Below, piece after piece: positions 42,909 through 53,236 of a DNA stretch of 64,000 nt. The DNA comes from Pochonia chlamydosporia 170 (taxonomy: Eukaryota; Ascomycota; Sordariomycetes; Hypocreales; Clavicipitaceae). A program made the translations under genes and the position numbers. Location of the stretch: NCBI RefSeq assembly GCF_001653235.2, contig NC_035794.1:2666001-2730000 (forward strand). The letters are read 5' to 3'. Numbering within the stretch: position 1 is the first letter of the stretch; the number at the start of each line of letters is the position of its first letter. Below the pieces are notes generated by a model. The model saw only the letters and a program-made list of their open reading frames with translations. It had not been told where the DNA came from and made no database searches.

Positions 42909-44098
42909 TCATTGATCAGATGGCCAAGGTGACAGCGCAGTGGGACAATTGTTGTAGCCTCGTGATGAGTACTGCTCCATCTCCTGAGAGGATCTAGCCA
43001 CCCGGACTATAAGGTCGGCCATCGTCAACTCAATATGCAGCTTAATTATATTTGACAGAGTTTGAAATTGAACATATCTAGAAGACGTTAGTCAGTCATA
43101 CAAATAATATAACAGGACTCAAGAGTACTAACGCAAAGGTGTACTCAAGAGACATTAAGCCAATAGTAATAACCTAGAGGTAATTAGACCAGTTTTTCGC
43201 GGTAGATAAGCCTAGGCTAGTTCACTTACGTCGAGTGATATAGAGAAAAAGATCATGCCCAGGTTAAACCTAAATAAGGTATTATACCTGGTTAAGCCAC
43301 GCGCTATAAGCCGCGCCTTCACAAGGTAGATAAATGTTAGATTTAGTCCAAGATCTATAATAAGGAATATAACCTTTTCGATTCGATCCCAAATTTCGTT
43401 GAAGAATATATATGACTTGTTAATCTGTAGCCTAGCAGGAATCCAGACACAGGTAACACTAATATTGACGACAAGGAGGACACCAAATATAACCCATTTG
43501 AGTTGGGTTCCGTGGGCTGGAACGTCCATTAAGATACGTATTCGGTTGATTATGATTTGTGGAAGGCATTGGACCTAGTGCGATGTTATTAGAAAAACGT
43601 GCGCTCGAGATTCGAATACTTGAACATCGCGCCACTTTTGCCACCAGCAGATAATCATACCTGTATGGCCCAAAGGACGACTATATATTCCTTGATGTTA
43701 TTTGCCGCGTCTTTATCATAGCTATAATCTGGTAACAGGACTTAACTTGCCTATCGCGAAGAAGTACTCGAAACTAATAGTGGTTTAGTACTTAGTAATA
43801 TATAAACATATGATAATTAAACGAACCTTGGCCCAAAATGGCCGTTTAGAAAGAACCAAAAGATGGTATTATAGACAAGACAGCCAGCGAATTCAGCCCA
43901 GATCAAGAGTATATAGGCATTAATGCGATGATGTCTCTTCCAACTAGCCCGGGTCTGAGTGAAAGCCTTATTTGCGGTCCAGAGGCCCATTCCAAGGGTG
44001 AACCCTAATGTTATGCTTATCATCCTTGACTCTTCAGTATCCGGCGTTGTGTCCTTATACCACGGCGGCACCAGTGTGCCTCTTGTGCTGTTTGACAT
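42909..44098 (-). CDS. PTH11-like (rhodopsin-domain) integral membrane protein, microexon gene
   Basis: 289-aa seven-helix membrane protein of the fungal integral-membrane/PTH11-like group. Six exons: 44098-43827, 43773-43751 (23 nt), 43680-43661 (20 nt), 43574-43230, 43173-43133, 43077-42909; total 870 nt, open throughout. The intron 43750-43681 begins GCAAGT and ends AG. With it the family block reads SFEYFFAIVVLWAIQVQCLP followed by QIIINRI; without it the frame closes. Other landmarks are ASWKRHHRINAYILLIWAEF, GTQLKWVIFGVLLVVNISV and, at the end, KLHIELTMADLIVRVAR. The family may include receptor-like proteins; no ligand can be suggested. The gene lies in AT-rich DNA yet is intact, apart from unusual codon use with many TTA and ATA codons. 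Confidence 0.8.
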
Positions 44099-44849
44099 GA
44101 AGATAGGTTATCCCACATTTATTTCGTATAATTCCAGTTAGGGCCGCTACACAGCCAAAAAGAAATAACGAAAGCAAGCAACTAATGTAGCCATTAGTAT
44201 TACTCTGGAGCGGGGTTAGAGGATACACTTGGCATAAATATAAGATATAAAGGGGTCTGCAAGTCCGAGCTAGAGAGTGTTGAGTGGTGCTGGCTTTCTT
44301 GGATATGTGAATCAGAGTGACATCTGTATCAGTGCGGCTACAGGTCCGTGTAAAGGTGCTTGTCTTAGCTAGAGAGTGATGAATCGTGCTGACTTTCAAT
44401 ACGAGCCAGAGTGACATCTGTCTCAGTATGGCTGCAGGCCCGTGCAAACATGCTAGTCCTAGCTAGAGAGTAATGGCTGGTGCTAGCTTTCTCCAATATG
44501 CGAAACAGAGTAATATAATATATTTTGACATAAAAAGTGGGCGTTGTAACGACGGGGTTCCCAAGGGATAACATTGAAACCAGGCACCTTTATATCGGCA
44601 GACATTCAGGTTTGGGAATTGTCAATAAGATACATTTTTCATTGCAGATGAAGAATGAGGACAGGCTGTGGTAACCTAGAAGCGACGTTGCTCAAGAGTA
44701 TCGAGCATGGTGTTCTTTTTCCGTTACATTCGGTTTTATACACTACTAGTCAGTGATGTTCAAGAAGGTGTCATGGTAGAGTCAGTGGCTTGGGAGCCTT
44801 TGAGCCCTCACATGATATCCCATGGTACCTTGTGACAGAACTGTTGAGT
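44099..44849. other. intergenic with minisatellite
   Basis: AT-rich region between the PTH11-like gene and the isochorismatase-like gene; holds the roughly 95-bp tandem repeat. Frames here follow the repeat and have no family resemblance. Confidence 0.5.
44268..44515. repeat. tandem repeat of about 95-99 bp, three diverged copies
   Basis: Copies start with AGCTAGAGAGT at 44268 (first base differs in context), 44367 and 44461, and share CAGAGTGACATCTGT and CAGGYCCGTG blocks. The third copy is truncated after about 55 bp. Copies differ mostly by transitions, consistent with age or RIP. Confidence 0.8.
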
Positions 44850-45575
44850 TTACTCAGTTCCTACAGCTTTCAGGCGCCTGATGGTTTCTTCCGTTGTCCA
44901 CATGGCATTGGCCATGAATCGGTAATTAACCATCGCAGCTGTGTAACCATCTCCCTCCTCGTTCTTACCGGCAGCAATAGCATCGCGCACCACCGCGACC
45001 TCAAAACCAGCTTCAAGAATGTCCCGCATATGATTCTCCAAGCATAGGTTTCCTACAGGGCCAGCAATAATAACCTTTTCAATGCGCCGCATGCGAAGTT
45101 GCTTTATCAGGTCGTTTGACTGGCACGACAAACCCTTATGAGGTGATGTGTTTGCTGTCTGTCCGTCCATAAGATACGGCTTCAGCCTTTCGGGGTAGTC
45201 TGCACCTGAACCAACAAAGGCTTCCAAGTCAACGGGATCCTTTCGGCCAACAAATCCTTTGGGATGCTTTCCGAGATAGTCTGCAATGGCACCGGGTGGA
45301 GCAACCCACTGGCGATCAGTAGGGTAGTAATAGTGCGGTGAGTGAATCACAAAGAAATTGTTTTCTTTTGCGCACTGGAGGAGTTGTTCAATGTGATCCA
45401 TGACGTTGAGCTCCTTTAGCTTGTCTGCTATCATCGGATAGTAGCTCCCAGTCTCAGTGAGAAACTCATTTTGAAGATCTGCAAAGACGAGGGCAGTATG
45501 CTTTTTATCTAACTGCATCTCTGCATTTTGATGAGTGAATATGAAAGACATTTTCGATGTAGTATGCGATGACAT
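44850..45575 (-). CDS. isochorismatase-like cysteine hydrolase
   Basis: Single-exon hydrolase of 241 aa. The isochorismatase fold is shown by ALVFADLQNEFL (catalytic Asp), a Lys in SPHKGLS, the cis-peptide region and the nucleophile Cys in IIAGPVGNLCLENHMRDILE, followed by GFEVAVVRDAIAAG. The family includes amidases, nicotinamidases and N-carbamoyl hydrolases; substrate is unknown. Long N-terminal extension relative to bacterial forms is modest. It is divergent from an HD-domain gene related to cyanamide hydratase, so both might serve breakdown of a small nitrogen compound. Confidence 0.92.
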   Translation of the reverse strand: MSSHTTSKMSFIFTHQNAEMQLDKKHTALVFADLQNEFLTETGSYYPMIADKLKELNVMDHIEQLLQCAKENNFFVIHSPHYYYPTDRQWVAPPGAIADYLGKHPKGFVGRKDPVDLEAFVGSGADYPERLKPYLMDGQTANTSPHKGLSCQSNDLIKQLRMRRIEKVIIAGPVGNLCLENHMRDILEAGFEVAVVRDAIAAGKNEEGDGYTAAMVNYRFMANAMWTTEETIRRLKAVGTE

Positions 45576-46331
45576 TTAGTTGAGTGCCCTGATGGCAGTT
45601 GGCCTGTACAGAGGAGACAATCGCATAACTAAGTGTGACCGGTGCCTATATATTTGATACATTTTCACCGGCGACTCCAGCCTTGAGACGACTTCTACAT
45701 GCTGACTTATTATCAACTCTGTCACTCAGGCTAAAGGCGGCTGGGCCGCCAATCACCAGTCCCCATGAACCACCAAAATCAGCCCATCCCCGATTAAGTG
45801 ATCTGATGCCAATCTTTGTTACCTAGTTTGGAAGAGGAGTTGTTCGTGGCTTAGGATTCAACATCATCCCGTGGAACCGATCAATATCTGGTCAGAAACT
45901 ATCTATCAATACGCGTAACCACTGACTCCCGTTGACTCCGCGCCGAAGGTTCTCGGCGAGATTCCACATGATACCTCATCATAATCCTTGGGCGAGAGGG
46001 TTACTCGCAATTGCGCCAGTGAGGAGCTGTTTGTGTTGCGTCCCATCGCCAGGGTGCAGGCCCAGGCGATCGTCTCCACGCTTACCGGCTTTCAGTCCGA
46101 CACAAGTATACCGAAGGCGACGACTGGTGATTGCCAAGAGCTTACTGCTCCGAGGCAGTGATCGGGATGTGAGGTTTTCCTACCTTTTCTGGTTAGGCCA
46201 GAATGTCGAGTTGAAGCTCGTTAAAATCAACCTACATACACTGATCCTTTGAGGGTATCTCCTTCTTTGTGAAGACGCGAAGCAAATCAACATTCAAGCG
46301 CAACAGAATTTCGTTTTAAGAACTACGCATC
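45576..46331. promoter_or_regulatory. divergent promoter region between isochorismatase-like and HD-domain genes
   Basis: 756 bp between two divergent ATGs. No repeated motif or gene recognised; the frames inside are short. Confidence 0.4.
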
Positions 46332-47084
46332 ATGCAATCCTCAACCTTTCCATCGTTCCCAATCTCACAGATTGAAATTCCTTCGACTCCTCTAGTCAAA
46401 GCCGCTCTCGAGTACACCAAGGGCATCACCAACGCGCAAACTGTCAACCATTGTCTGCGCAGCACATCATTTGCTCTGTTGCTCATCCGTAAATTTGAGC
46501 CTCTTAACACGGGAGATGTTGATACGGAGGCGGTTGTACTGTCAACATTGCTCCACGACCTCGGATGGTCCTCGGACTATACAAAAATATCCAAAGACCG
46601 ACGTTTCGAAGTCGATGGGGCCATCATGGCCCGTAACTACATCAGCTGTTCCCCGGATGCAGAAGTCAGTAAATGGGACAAACGCCGACTGCAGGTAGTC
46701 TGGGATGCTATTGCCTTGCATTCGTCCCCGTCCATCGCTGCATACAAGGAACCCGAGGTCTGGGCCACTCAGCTTGGTATATCCGCTGATTTCTTTGGCC
46801 CCAACCTATCCTTAGCCGGCAGTCCCATTACTCCAGAAGAGTATAAAGAAATCGTGGCTGCTTTCCCACGAGCCGGCTTCAAAAATGCTTTTATTGACAT
46901 GATGTGCGGTCTGTGCAAGTACAAGCCAGATACTACATATGATAATTTTGTTGGCCAGATTGGGAAACAGCATGGACTCGATGGCAAGGGCAACGGCAAA
47001 GACGAGTTTGCAAAGAAATTCGAAGAGAATCAAGCTTATTTCGGGTTGATGGGCGGTCTAGAGGGGCTCGGGCAATTTGAGTGA
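46332..47084 (+). CDS. HD-domain hydrolase, cyanamide-hydratase-like
   Basis: Single-exon protein of 250 aa. The metal-binding HD residues are visible: His in TVNHCLRS, His-Asp in STLLHDLGW, and a later His in AIALHSSPS with a following Asp-containing C-terminal part. The FEVDGAIMARNYI segment and overall length match the fungal cyanamide hydratase (urea hydro-lyase) family, also represented by yeast DDI2/DDI3. Such enzymes hydrate cyanamide to urea, but many relatives have no known substrate. C-terminal quarter is Gly/Lys-rich. Divergent from an isochorismatase-like hydrolase. Confidence 0.9.
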   Translation: MQSSTFPSFPISQIEIPSTPLVKAALEYTKGITNAQTVNHCLRSTSFALLLIRKFEPLNTGDVDTEAVVLSTLLHDLGWSSDYTKISKDRRFEVDGAIMARNYISCSPDAEVSKWDKRRLQVVWDAIALHSSPSIAAYKEPEVWATQLGISADFFGPNLSLAGSPITPEEYKEIVAAFPRAGFKNAFIDMMCGLCKYKPDTTYDNFVGQIGKQHGLDGKGNGKDEFAKKFEENQAYFGLMGGLEGLGQFE

Positions 47085-47381
47085 TAGGCTACCTGAACTG
47101 CCAATTTTACAGGTCAGCAGCCTCTTGGCTATCTTTTTAAGAAGCTTTTGGCATTATGGCAATGTTAAAATAACCTAGTTAGTATAATAGACAGAAGTCT
47201 CTGTCAGCTTGATCTCTCTTATAATAGGAATGAGATGGTGGTGTCTTGAGGCAAATACATGATTCGGTTCGGTCCCTGTCCGTGTCTATTGATTCGACCT
47301 CCTGAAGGTGCAATCGCATCACGAATGATAAACGCTTGTTTGTGGGTGTGATGCCAGGTCGTGATCTGTCATCACCAACCT

Positions 47382-47885
47382 TCATTCCTTGGCAGCCAGC
47401 TCCAAAACACCAAGACTAAACTTGCTCTTATCTTCAGCATAAGCTCCCCGGTTTGTGCCATGTTTCGCTGCCAATATCCTTTTCAGTTCCCCATATTCCA
47501 GAGCCATCTCCGGGTTTGCACGTAAGTAGTCCCGGAATGCAATGTGCCGCAGCAGTTCTGCGTTATCTTGTACACAAACATACAAGTGGTGTGCCGGAGC
47601 GCCTGCCGGAGTTGCAAATGCCTCCCGGCCCGGAATTCCTAGATCACCTTCGTGGCTATAGCCTAGCGTCGCCAAACCGCTGATTACACTGTCGAGTTTG
47701 TCCTTGTTTGCTATAATGACATCCAAGTCGATGATTGGTTTGGCTGGCAATCCTGGGACTGACGTACTGCCGACGTGCTCTACGCCCTGGATCAGGCCAC
47801 CCAGTGTGGTTAAGATTTGCTGTCGAAGCTTTTCGAACGTTTCCGTCCAGCGGACGTCGTAATCACGGATGACTATTCCGGACAT
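47382..47885 (-). CDS. GrpB/UPF0157 nucleotidyltransferase-fold protein
   Basis: Small cytosolic protein of 167 aa, one exon. GVEHVGSTSVPGLPAKPIID followed by LDV is the GrpB signature: a GS motif and two acidic residues as in nucleotidyltransferases. RDYLRANPEMALEYGELKR is the conserved C-terminal helix. Start set at the ATG at 47885 (MSGIVIRDYD); the frame is open 18 bases upstream only from GTG. The biochemical role of GrpB proteins is not established; bacteria often have them and scattered fungal presence hints at horizontal acquisition in the family, which this sequence alone does not prove. Confidence 0.9.
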   Translation of the reverse strand: MSGIVIRDYDVRWTETFEKLRQQILTTLGGLIQGVEHVGSTSVPGLPAKPIIDLDVIIANKDKLDSVISGLATLGYSHEGDLGIPGREAFATPAGAPAHHLYVCVQDNAELLRHIAFRDYLRANPEMALEYGELKRILAAKHGTNRGAYAEDKSKFSLGVLELAAKE

Positions 47886-48636
47886 CAGCGTTGTTTGTTG
47901 CACCGGCCGGCTTGGGTTAACTTGATCAACGCGGCGATGGCACCGTCGGGTTGTCTGGTCGTTGCGACTCCGAAGGTCCTGTGTGTATGCGATGCGTTAT
48001 GCTTATTAGTAAGAGGTACCTGGTACTTTCCAACCCAGGCTTTCTTATGTTCATCGCTAAGGCTGATAGAGAGACGACGCACATTGGGCCGTGTTGTTCA
48101 ATTCGAATACGACGTGCATTGGGCAATACTGTCAACTAGTAACCTTGATCTAGCTGTCCAAACTCTACACATTTCTATAACTGAATTGGGCCGTAACTGG
48201 CCACAACGTTCTAATTGACTGCACACGCTCCAACATCATTCCACAGAGCAGCTTTTCAGACTCCAGTCACTAAAACACTCACAGGTGCAATTATTTAAAG
48301 TCAATTACTGGCGGTTGACTTTTGTGCTCCGAACTGCACACAGCTTACGAAGGTTCCAACCATAGGTCATGCCATGAGCATATCCAAATTGACCAGATTT
48401 TGAACGAACTCGCGTTTAAGCGGACTGGTCTCTCTAATGCTTCTGAGTTCCAAATTTCCTCCCCGCCGGGTATCACGGCACCGACTTGTCCACTAAAGTC
48501 TGACTCAATTGAACAGATTCGCAACAAGATGTGGAACAAATGACGTCAACCGGTAAGAAGACATTATATAGACCGCATTGCAAGTCGCAATTAAACACCA
48601 GGAAAAAGAATTACATCAAATAAACATCTAAACAAA
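47886..48636. other. intergenic
   Basis: Divergent promoters of the GrpB-like and iron alcohol dehydrogenase genes. Nothing recognisable apart from short chance frames. Confidence 0.5.
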
Positions 48637-50019
48637 ATGTTGCAAAAACGCCGCATTCAGCAAATCGACGCCCCTTCTCGGCAGGGCTACGATGCCATCT
48701 TCAATGCCAAGTTTCTGGAGGATATCCCTGATGCAGTTTCACAATGGCAGAGCCACCGCATCATGCTTGTGGCTAGCAAGGGACTAGCTGCAAATAGCGA
48801 CAGAATCTCTAGATTGCAAGAAACTTTGGGCTCCAAGTTGGTACATACAAAGCTAGGCGTCCGAACTCATACACCTTACGCCGATGTTCGGGACATCGCC
48901 ATCAACATCCAGAAACACAACATCGACTGTGTCATCAGCGTGGGCAGCTGTTCCTATAGTGACGCCTGCAAGATTGCTTCTCTGCTGGCAAACAACCTAC
49001 CCTCTGACTTTAGTGTCGATGACATGGAAAGCTTGGTTGACAAGGACCGAGGAATTGCGGATTCAAGGAATGGAAGTCCATTGCAACCTCGACAGTGCAA
49101 ACTACTTGTCGTTCCAACTAGTTTGTCTGCATCCGAATGGAACGCTGTGAGTTCCGCTACAAATAGTCAGGGAAAGAAGCAGCATTTTGGCCTCTGGGAC
49201 CAAGGTCAACCTGATCTCATCTTGTTGGACCCTGAATTGGCTAGCACAAGTCCTGAGGATCTTTGGCTGAGCAGTGGCGTACGCTGCATAGACCATTGCG
49301 TTGAACTCATGTGCAATCCGTTGTCCAGTGAGAAGGGATATGAAGGAGTGAATGTGCATGCGGAGGAGGGTCTGAAATGCATGGTTGCGGGTTTGACAGA
49401 ATATAAACAGGCAAAAGGCAAAGGCGAATCTGGATCCCAAGACGAAGATCACGACTTACTCCTCAAGGGCATTTCGGAGTGCCAATTCGGGTCAAGAGAG
49501 GCTTTGACCGGCCTGTTAATCTGGAGGGTTCCCATGGGTCCAAGCCATGCAATTGGGCATCAGGTACGAAACCGGCATCAAATAGGAGATGAGTTTGCTG
49601 ATCATTTTACATAGCTTGGCTCAGTGGCAAAAGTAATGCATGGTGTACGTACATGGCTGATACCCATCGTTGTCTGTAGTGCTTCTAACGCAATATTGCA
49701 GATAACTAGCTGCATCATGTTGGCGCCAGTCCTCCGTTGGCAACTAGACAACTTGAAAAATCCTCATTACCAACAGTCGCAAGCCAGAATTCGAGATATT
49801 TTTAACAACACTCTGGGCTGGCAAGAAGTTACTGCTTCCGATGCTATTGAGAAGTTTGTCAAAAGTCTCGGCCTGCCAAGCAAATTGAGCGAGGTCAATG
49901 TCACGTCGGATAAGGAAGTGAGGAAGATAGCGGACAAAACAATGACTGATGTTTGGGGCGGTGGCAAGAGACAAATGGAATTGGAAGATCTGTTGACAGT
50001 TCTGAATAGCGCCAGGTAG
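48637..50019 (+). CDS. iron-dependent alcohol dehydrogenase family protein
   Basis: 424-aa dehydrogenase of the dehydroquinate-synthase-like fold. Exons 48637-49563, 49615-49644 (30 nt) and 49702-50019, all phase 0. The Fe/Zn ligand motif is rebuilt across the introns: GPSHAIGHQLGSVAKVMHG followed by SCIMLAPVLRW, close to the G-x-x-H-x3-H-x-LG...HG pattern of the group; the first-domain NAD site is VISVGSCSYSDACKIASL. The usual G-G-G/GSx-D of the NAD loop is changed (GSCSYSDA), typical of maleylacetate-reductase-like branches. It could reduce a maleylacetate or oxidise a small alcohol; not decidable here. Confidence 0.9.
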
Positions 50020-50994
50020 ACTAGACCAGTGGTGATAGACATGACTTTCACCTTGTATAGATTAGACTTGGAGTTGAATCATTGACAGGTCGAGTCTGAG
50101 AACCAACTGGGCCAAGTAGTTTGGCAGACACTTCCCGAAGACTTGGCTGATTGGATCTCATGCAAGTTTGATTCCGTCCCGTTGCGTCGGTGTTGTGCTG
50201 TGGGAGTTTTGACTGTTCGGCCATGTTCCGATAAAAAGGCTCAAGGCTCAGTGCTGGGGAACATGGAGTGACTCCTATTGAGGAACAATTGATTCGCAGT
50301 CCGCAACTCACTAGTAGCTATATATTTCCAGTCGAGCCGTTCAGACACATACGGGTGATGGTGAGTATGCATTGGATGGCGCAAGTGAACCGGTCAATGG
50401 TGACTACACAGGTAGCATTGATCTCCGCTCTGGCGGTGAATTGATGACGACAAACTCATGTTGACAAGGGGCACACCGCATCAAATATCCCAGGTTCACG
50501 GTATCTCGTGTTAGATCCAGGTGGGCGATAAGAAAGTAGCAGATTGCATGTGTCAAGCTTATACTAAGCATCTACCATACGTATACTAAGCGTGTGCCGC
50601 GCATGTGCCTGATAGTAATAGCGGAAGGTGTAGCATGAGGATCACCTGAAGTATAGGGCCATGGGGAAATATATACTAGTTGACATGTATGCACATGCTA
50701 ACTACCTAAATAGATATACTGGTCTTCTCCCTGCCTAATTAGGCGACTGAGCAGTGCTCGTGCCTGACAGTGATCTGAGATACCGTGGAGTTGAGACTTC
50801 GTGACACCCCGGTGTCTAGCGGAAATCCGCACGGGGATGGCAAACCGAGGACTGGAGGAAGACTTCGGCATAAAAAATAAAAAAAAAGGGGGGTAATATA
50901 TATGATGCGCAGCACCCACGTACCGAATTAAGCTTGGGATCCATGAAAGTTGTCCGGTGCTTATACTTGCTCCGGATTCTATGTATTCGTGACA
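50020..50994. other. intergenic
   Basis: No gene recognised. Contains an A-rich run near 50871-50888 and repeated ATACTAAGC-type words near 50562-50590. Confidence 0.5.
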
Positions 50995-52390
50995 ATGAGA
51001 TATGAATACCTCAGCCAGCTGTTAGTAGGAGCATCGACCCTGGGCAGGACAGTTGCAGAGCCATGCGTGCTTCAAAATTGTGCTCAAAACGCGCTTGGAT
51101 TCGCATACATGGTATGGCATTTCTTGTCTCGTATTGCTACTGGAGTCGAACTAAACACACATACAGTACGGCTACCCGCTTCATGCTCTTAGCCTCTTCC
51201 TCAAGCCGTACAATAACTCGGCCAAGACGAACCACTTGTATCATGAGCGGGACGTGGCATCACCAGGAGCCATTGCCGTTGTGCGGCCAAATGTGGACAC
51301 TGTCTATTCTATATGGTTTCTCGACCTTTCCACGTCCGAGTTGAACTTTACCGTTCCAGAATTTGATGATCGTTACTGGGCGCAGTCATTCCTCGACCTG
51401 TAAGCTCCTCACTTGACATCATCTCACTGCCCGTTTTGTTCTAATGTAAGGCGCAGTTATGCAAACAACGTTGCAAACATTGGCAGCATTGGCAAAGACA
51501 AACCTGGCAGCTACTTGGTGAGATATGCGCCGGACGGCCCCGGCGTACAATACACTGGTGTCCAAGGAGGCTACCGGGCATACATCAATCTTCCTACGCC
51601 TTACGGTATAAGTATCACAGGAGTACTCGTCAAGAACAAACCCGGAGATATAGACAATGTCCACCAGTACCAGAATAAGATGTCAATCGTCAAGCACCGT
51701 GGTTTCAGTGTCAGCGACATTCCGCCTTTCAACCTGACCACTTTCACAGACCAGTACTATCAACCAGGACCAAACGTCTCACTGGAACTTGCAGTTCTCA
51801 GATTAACAGCTGTATTCTCCGAACACAACAAGCCCGTCGTCCCCCAGGATAGATCATGGGTCGCAAATCTCCTTTCCAACGCAGGCATTGCCAACGGATG
51901 CTTCAACCAACCACCAAATACCAATTTGAGCGCCGCATCTGCAGCAGCCGATACATCAGTCGCAGCAATACGCACAATGCCGGGCATTATCCAAAATATG
52001 GGGAACAATTGGACGCTTACACAACCAATGGGATATTATGGCTCTTTTTACCAGATGCGGTATTCCATCGCAATACGAGGATACCTCGCCATAACGAAAG
52101 AGCAAACAGTGTACCCAGTCTCGCCAGCCATGAAACTGGCGCCGGATGAGGCGTGTGTCTTCCGATTTTCGCGTAAACCTCGCCTCTCTGAAGGAGGATT
52201 CTGGAGCTTGACCGCATATAACCAGGACCTGTTTTTGATCCCTAACCCCCTGAAGCGATATGCTCTTGGGGATCGTAGTAGCATGACGTTTCCTGATGGG
52301 AGCAGCCTATCAGGGAAATCGGATGGACCTTTTGAGATCTTGATTCAGCCAAGTGATGTGACGCCGCCTGCTAACTGGACAAGCAAGTAA
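50995..52390 (+). CDS. DUF1254/DUF1214 protein
   Basis: 427-aa protein, likely secreted or vacuolar. Exons 50995-51111, 51167-51399 and 51457-52390; both introns are 55-57 bp and keep frame. The N-terminus has a short hydrophobic segment (YLSQLLVGASTLG) that may be a signal peptide. The DUF1254 domain shows VRPNVDTVYSIWFLDLS, and the C-terminal DUF1214 domain shows MGYYGSFYQMRYSIAIRGYL and GGFWSLTAYNQD. Several N-glycosylation sequons support export. Function of the family is unknown; bacteria use related proteins near transporters and lipases. Confidence 0.9.
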
Positions 52391-53236
52391 GCTTTTCTCG
52401 TGAATAAAACGTCGTCATGTCTCAGGAGCTGATTTGACTTGTTTCTAGCTGACTTCCGATCGGTGCAGGGAGTGGCCCTTTCTCAGTCGGTTGTAGGTGG
52501 TTCTTGTATCCATATTGAATCGGTGGTTAGCATGTTGAAAGCTGATTCTGCCATCTAGTGAGGTTTTACGGAGCCGATGACGAAATGACAAATGGCACAT
52601 ACGTGTATCCCGAGTTCCACATACGAAAAGCCATACGCCAATCCTAAATATGATTATGAAAAAAAGTCTTTCTTGCACATCCTGGAATGTGACAGGGGCG
52701 GCCCTGAACTTGGGGACGACAGTGTAACTCGAGATATTTGGTATGTTGGGTCTAAGCCGTTGTGGTGAAGGAAGACTCGGTCAAAATTTTGCCTTCGGAG
52801 TCTGGTTTCCCTTTGTCAAGTCATCTACATCAGATAGTACGTCAAGACGAATGCATTGTATGGGATGATCTCTCCAATTGTGTCAAGCATAGGAAGTCAC
52901 CTCGAAGCATTTGATGGTCCCTCCTCACCAGCCTTCTCCTACTGACTTGAATGTTTTTTCTTTCATGTCTGGTGCTGCCTGTTCTGCCTGCCAATTATGT
53001 GGGCTGCTCACATGGACAAGACTTGACACCTTTGGCAGCTGTCTATTGTCCGTCTGCCAGCTGTCAGGTCCAATTCCAACTGACCAACAAGCCGCTGAAA
53101 TTTCCAGCATTCAATGTTACACAAAAATGTCAATTCTTCCACTTCCATGTCTCATGCAAGTCTTGCGTTGTCCAATTTTTGCCCTCAATCTCCCCTGTTT
53201 CGTGTATAGAGCAAAATAGGGAGTTCCCCAAGAACC
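52391..53236. other. intergenic
   Basis: No recognisable gene. The right part is pyrimidine-rich and probably the promoter of the next gene. Confidence 0.5.
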
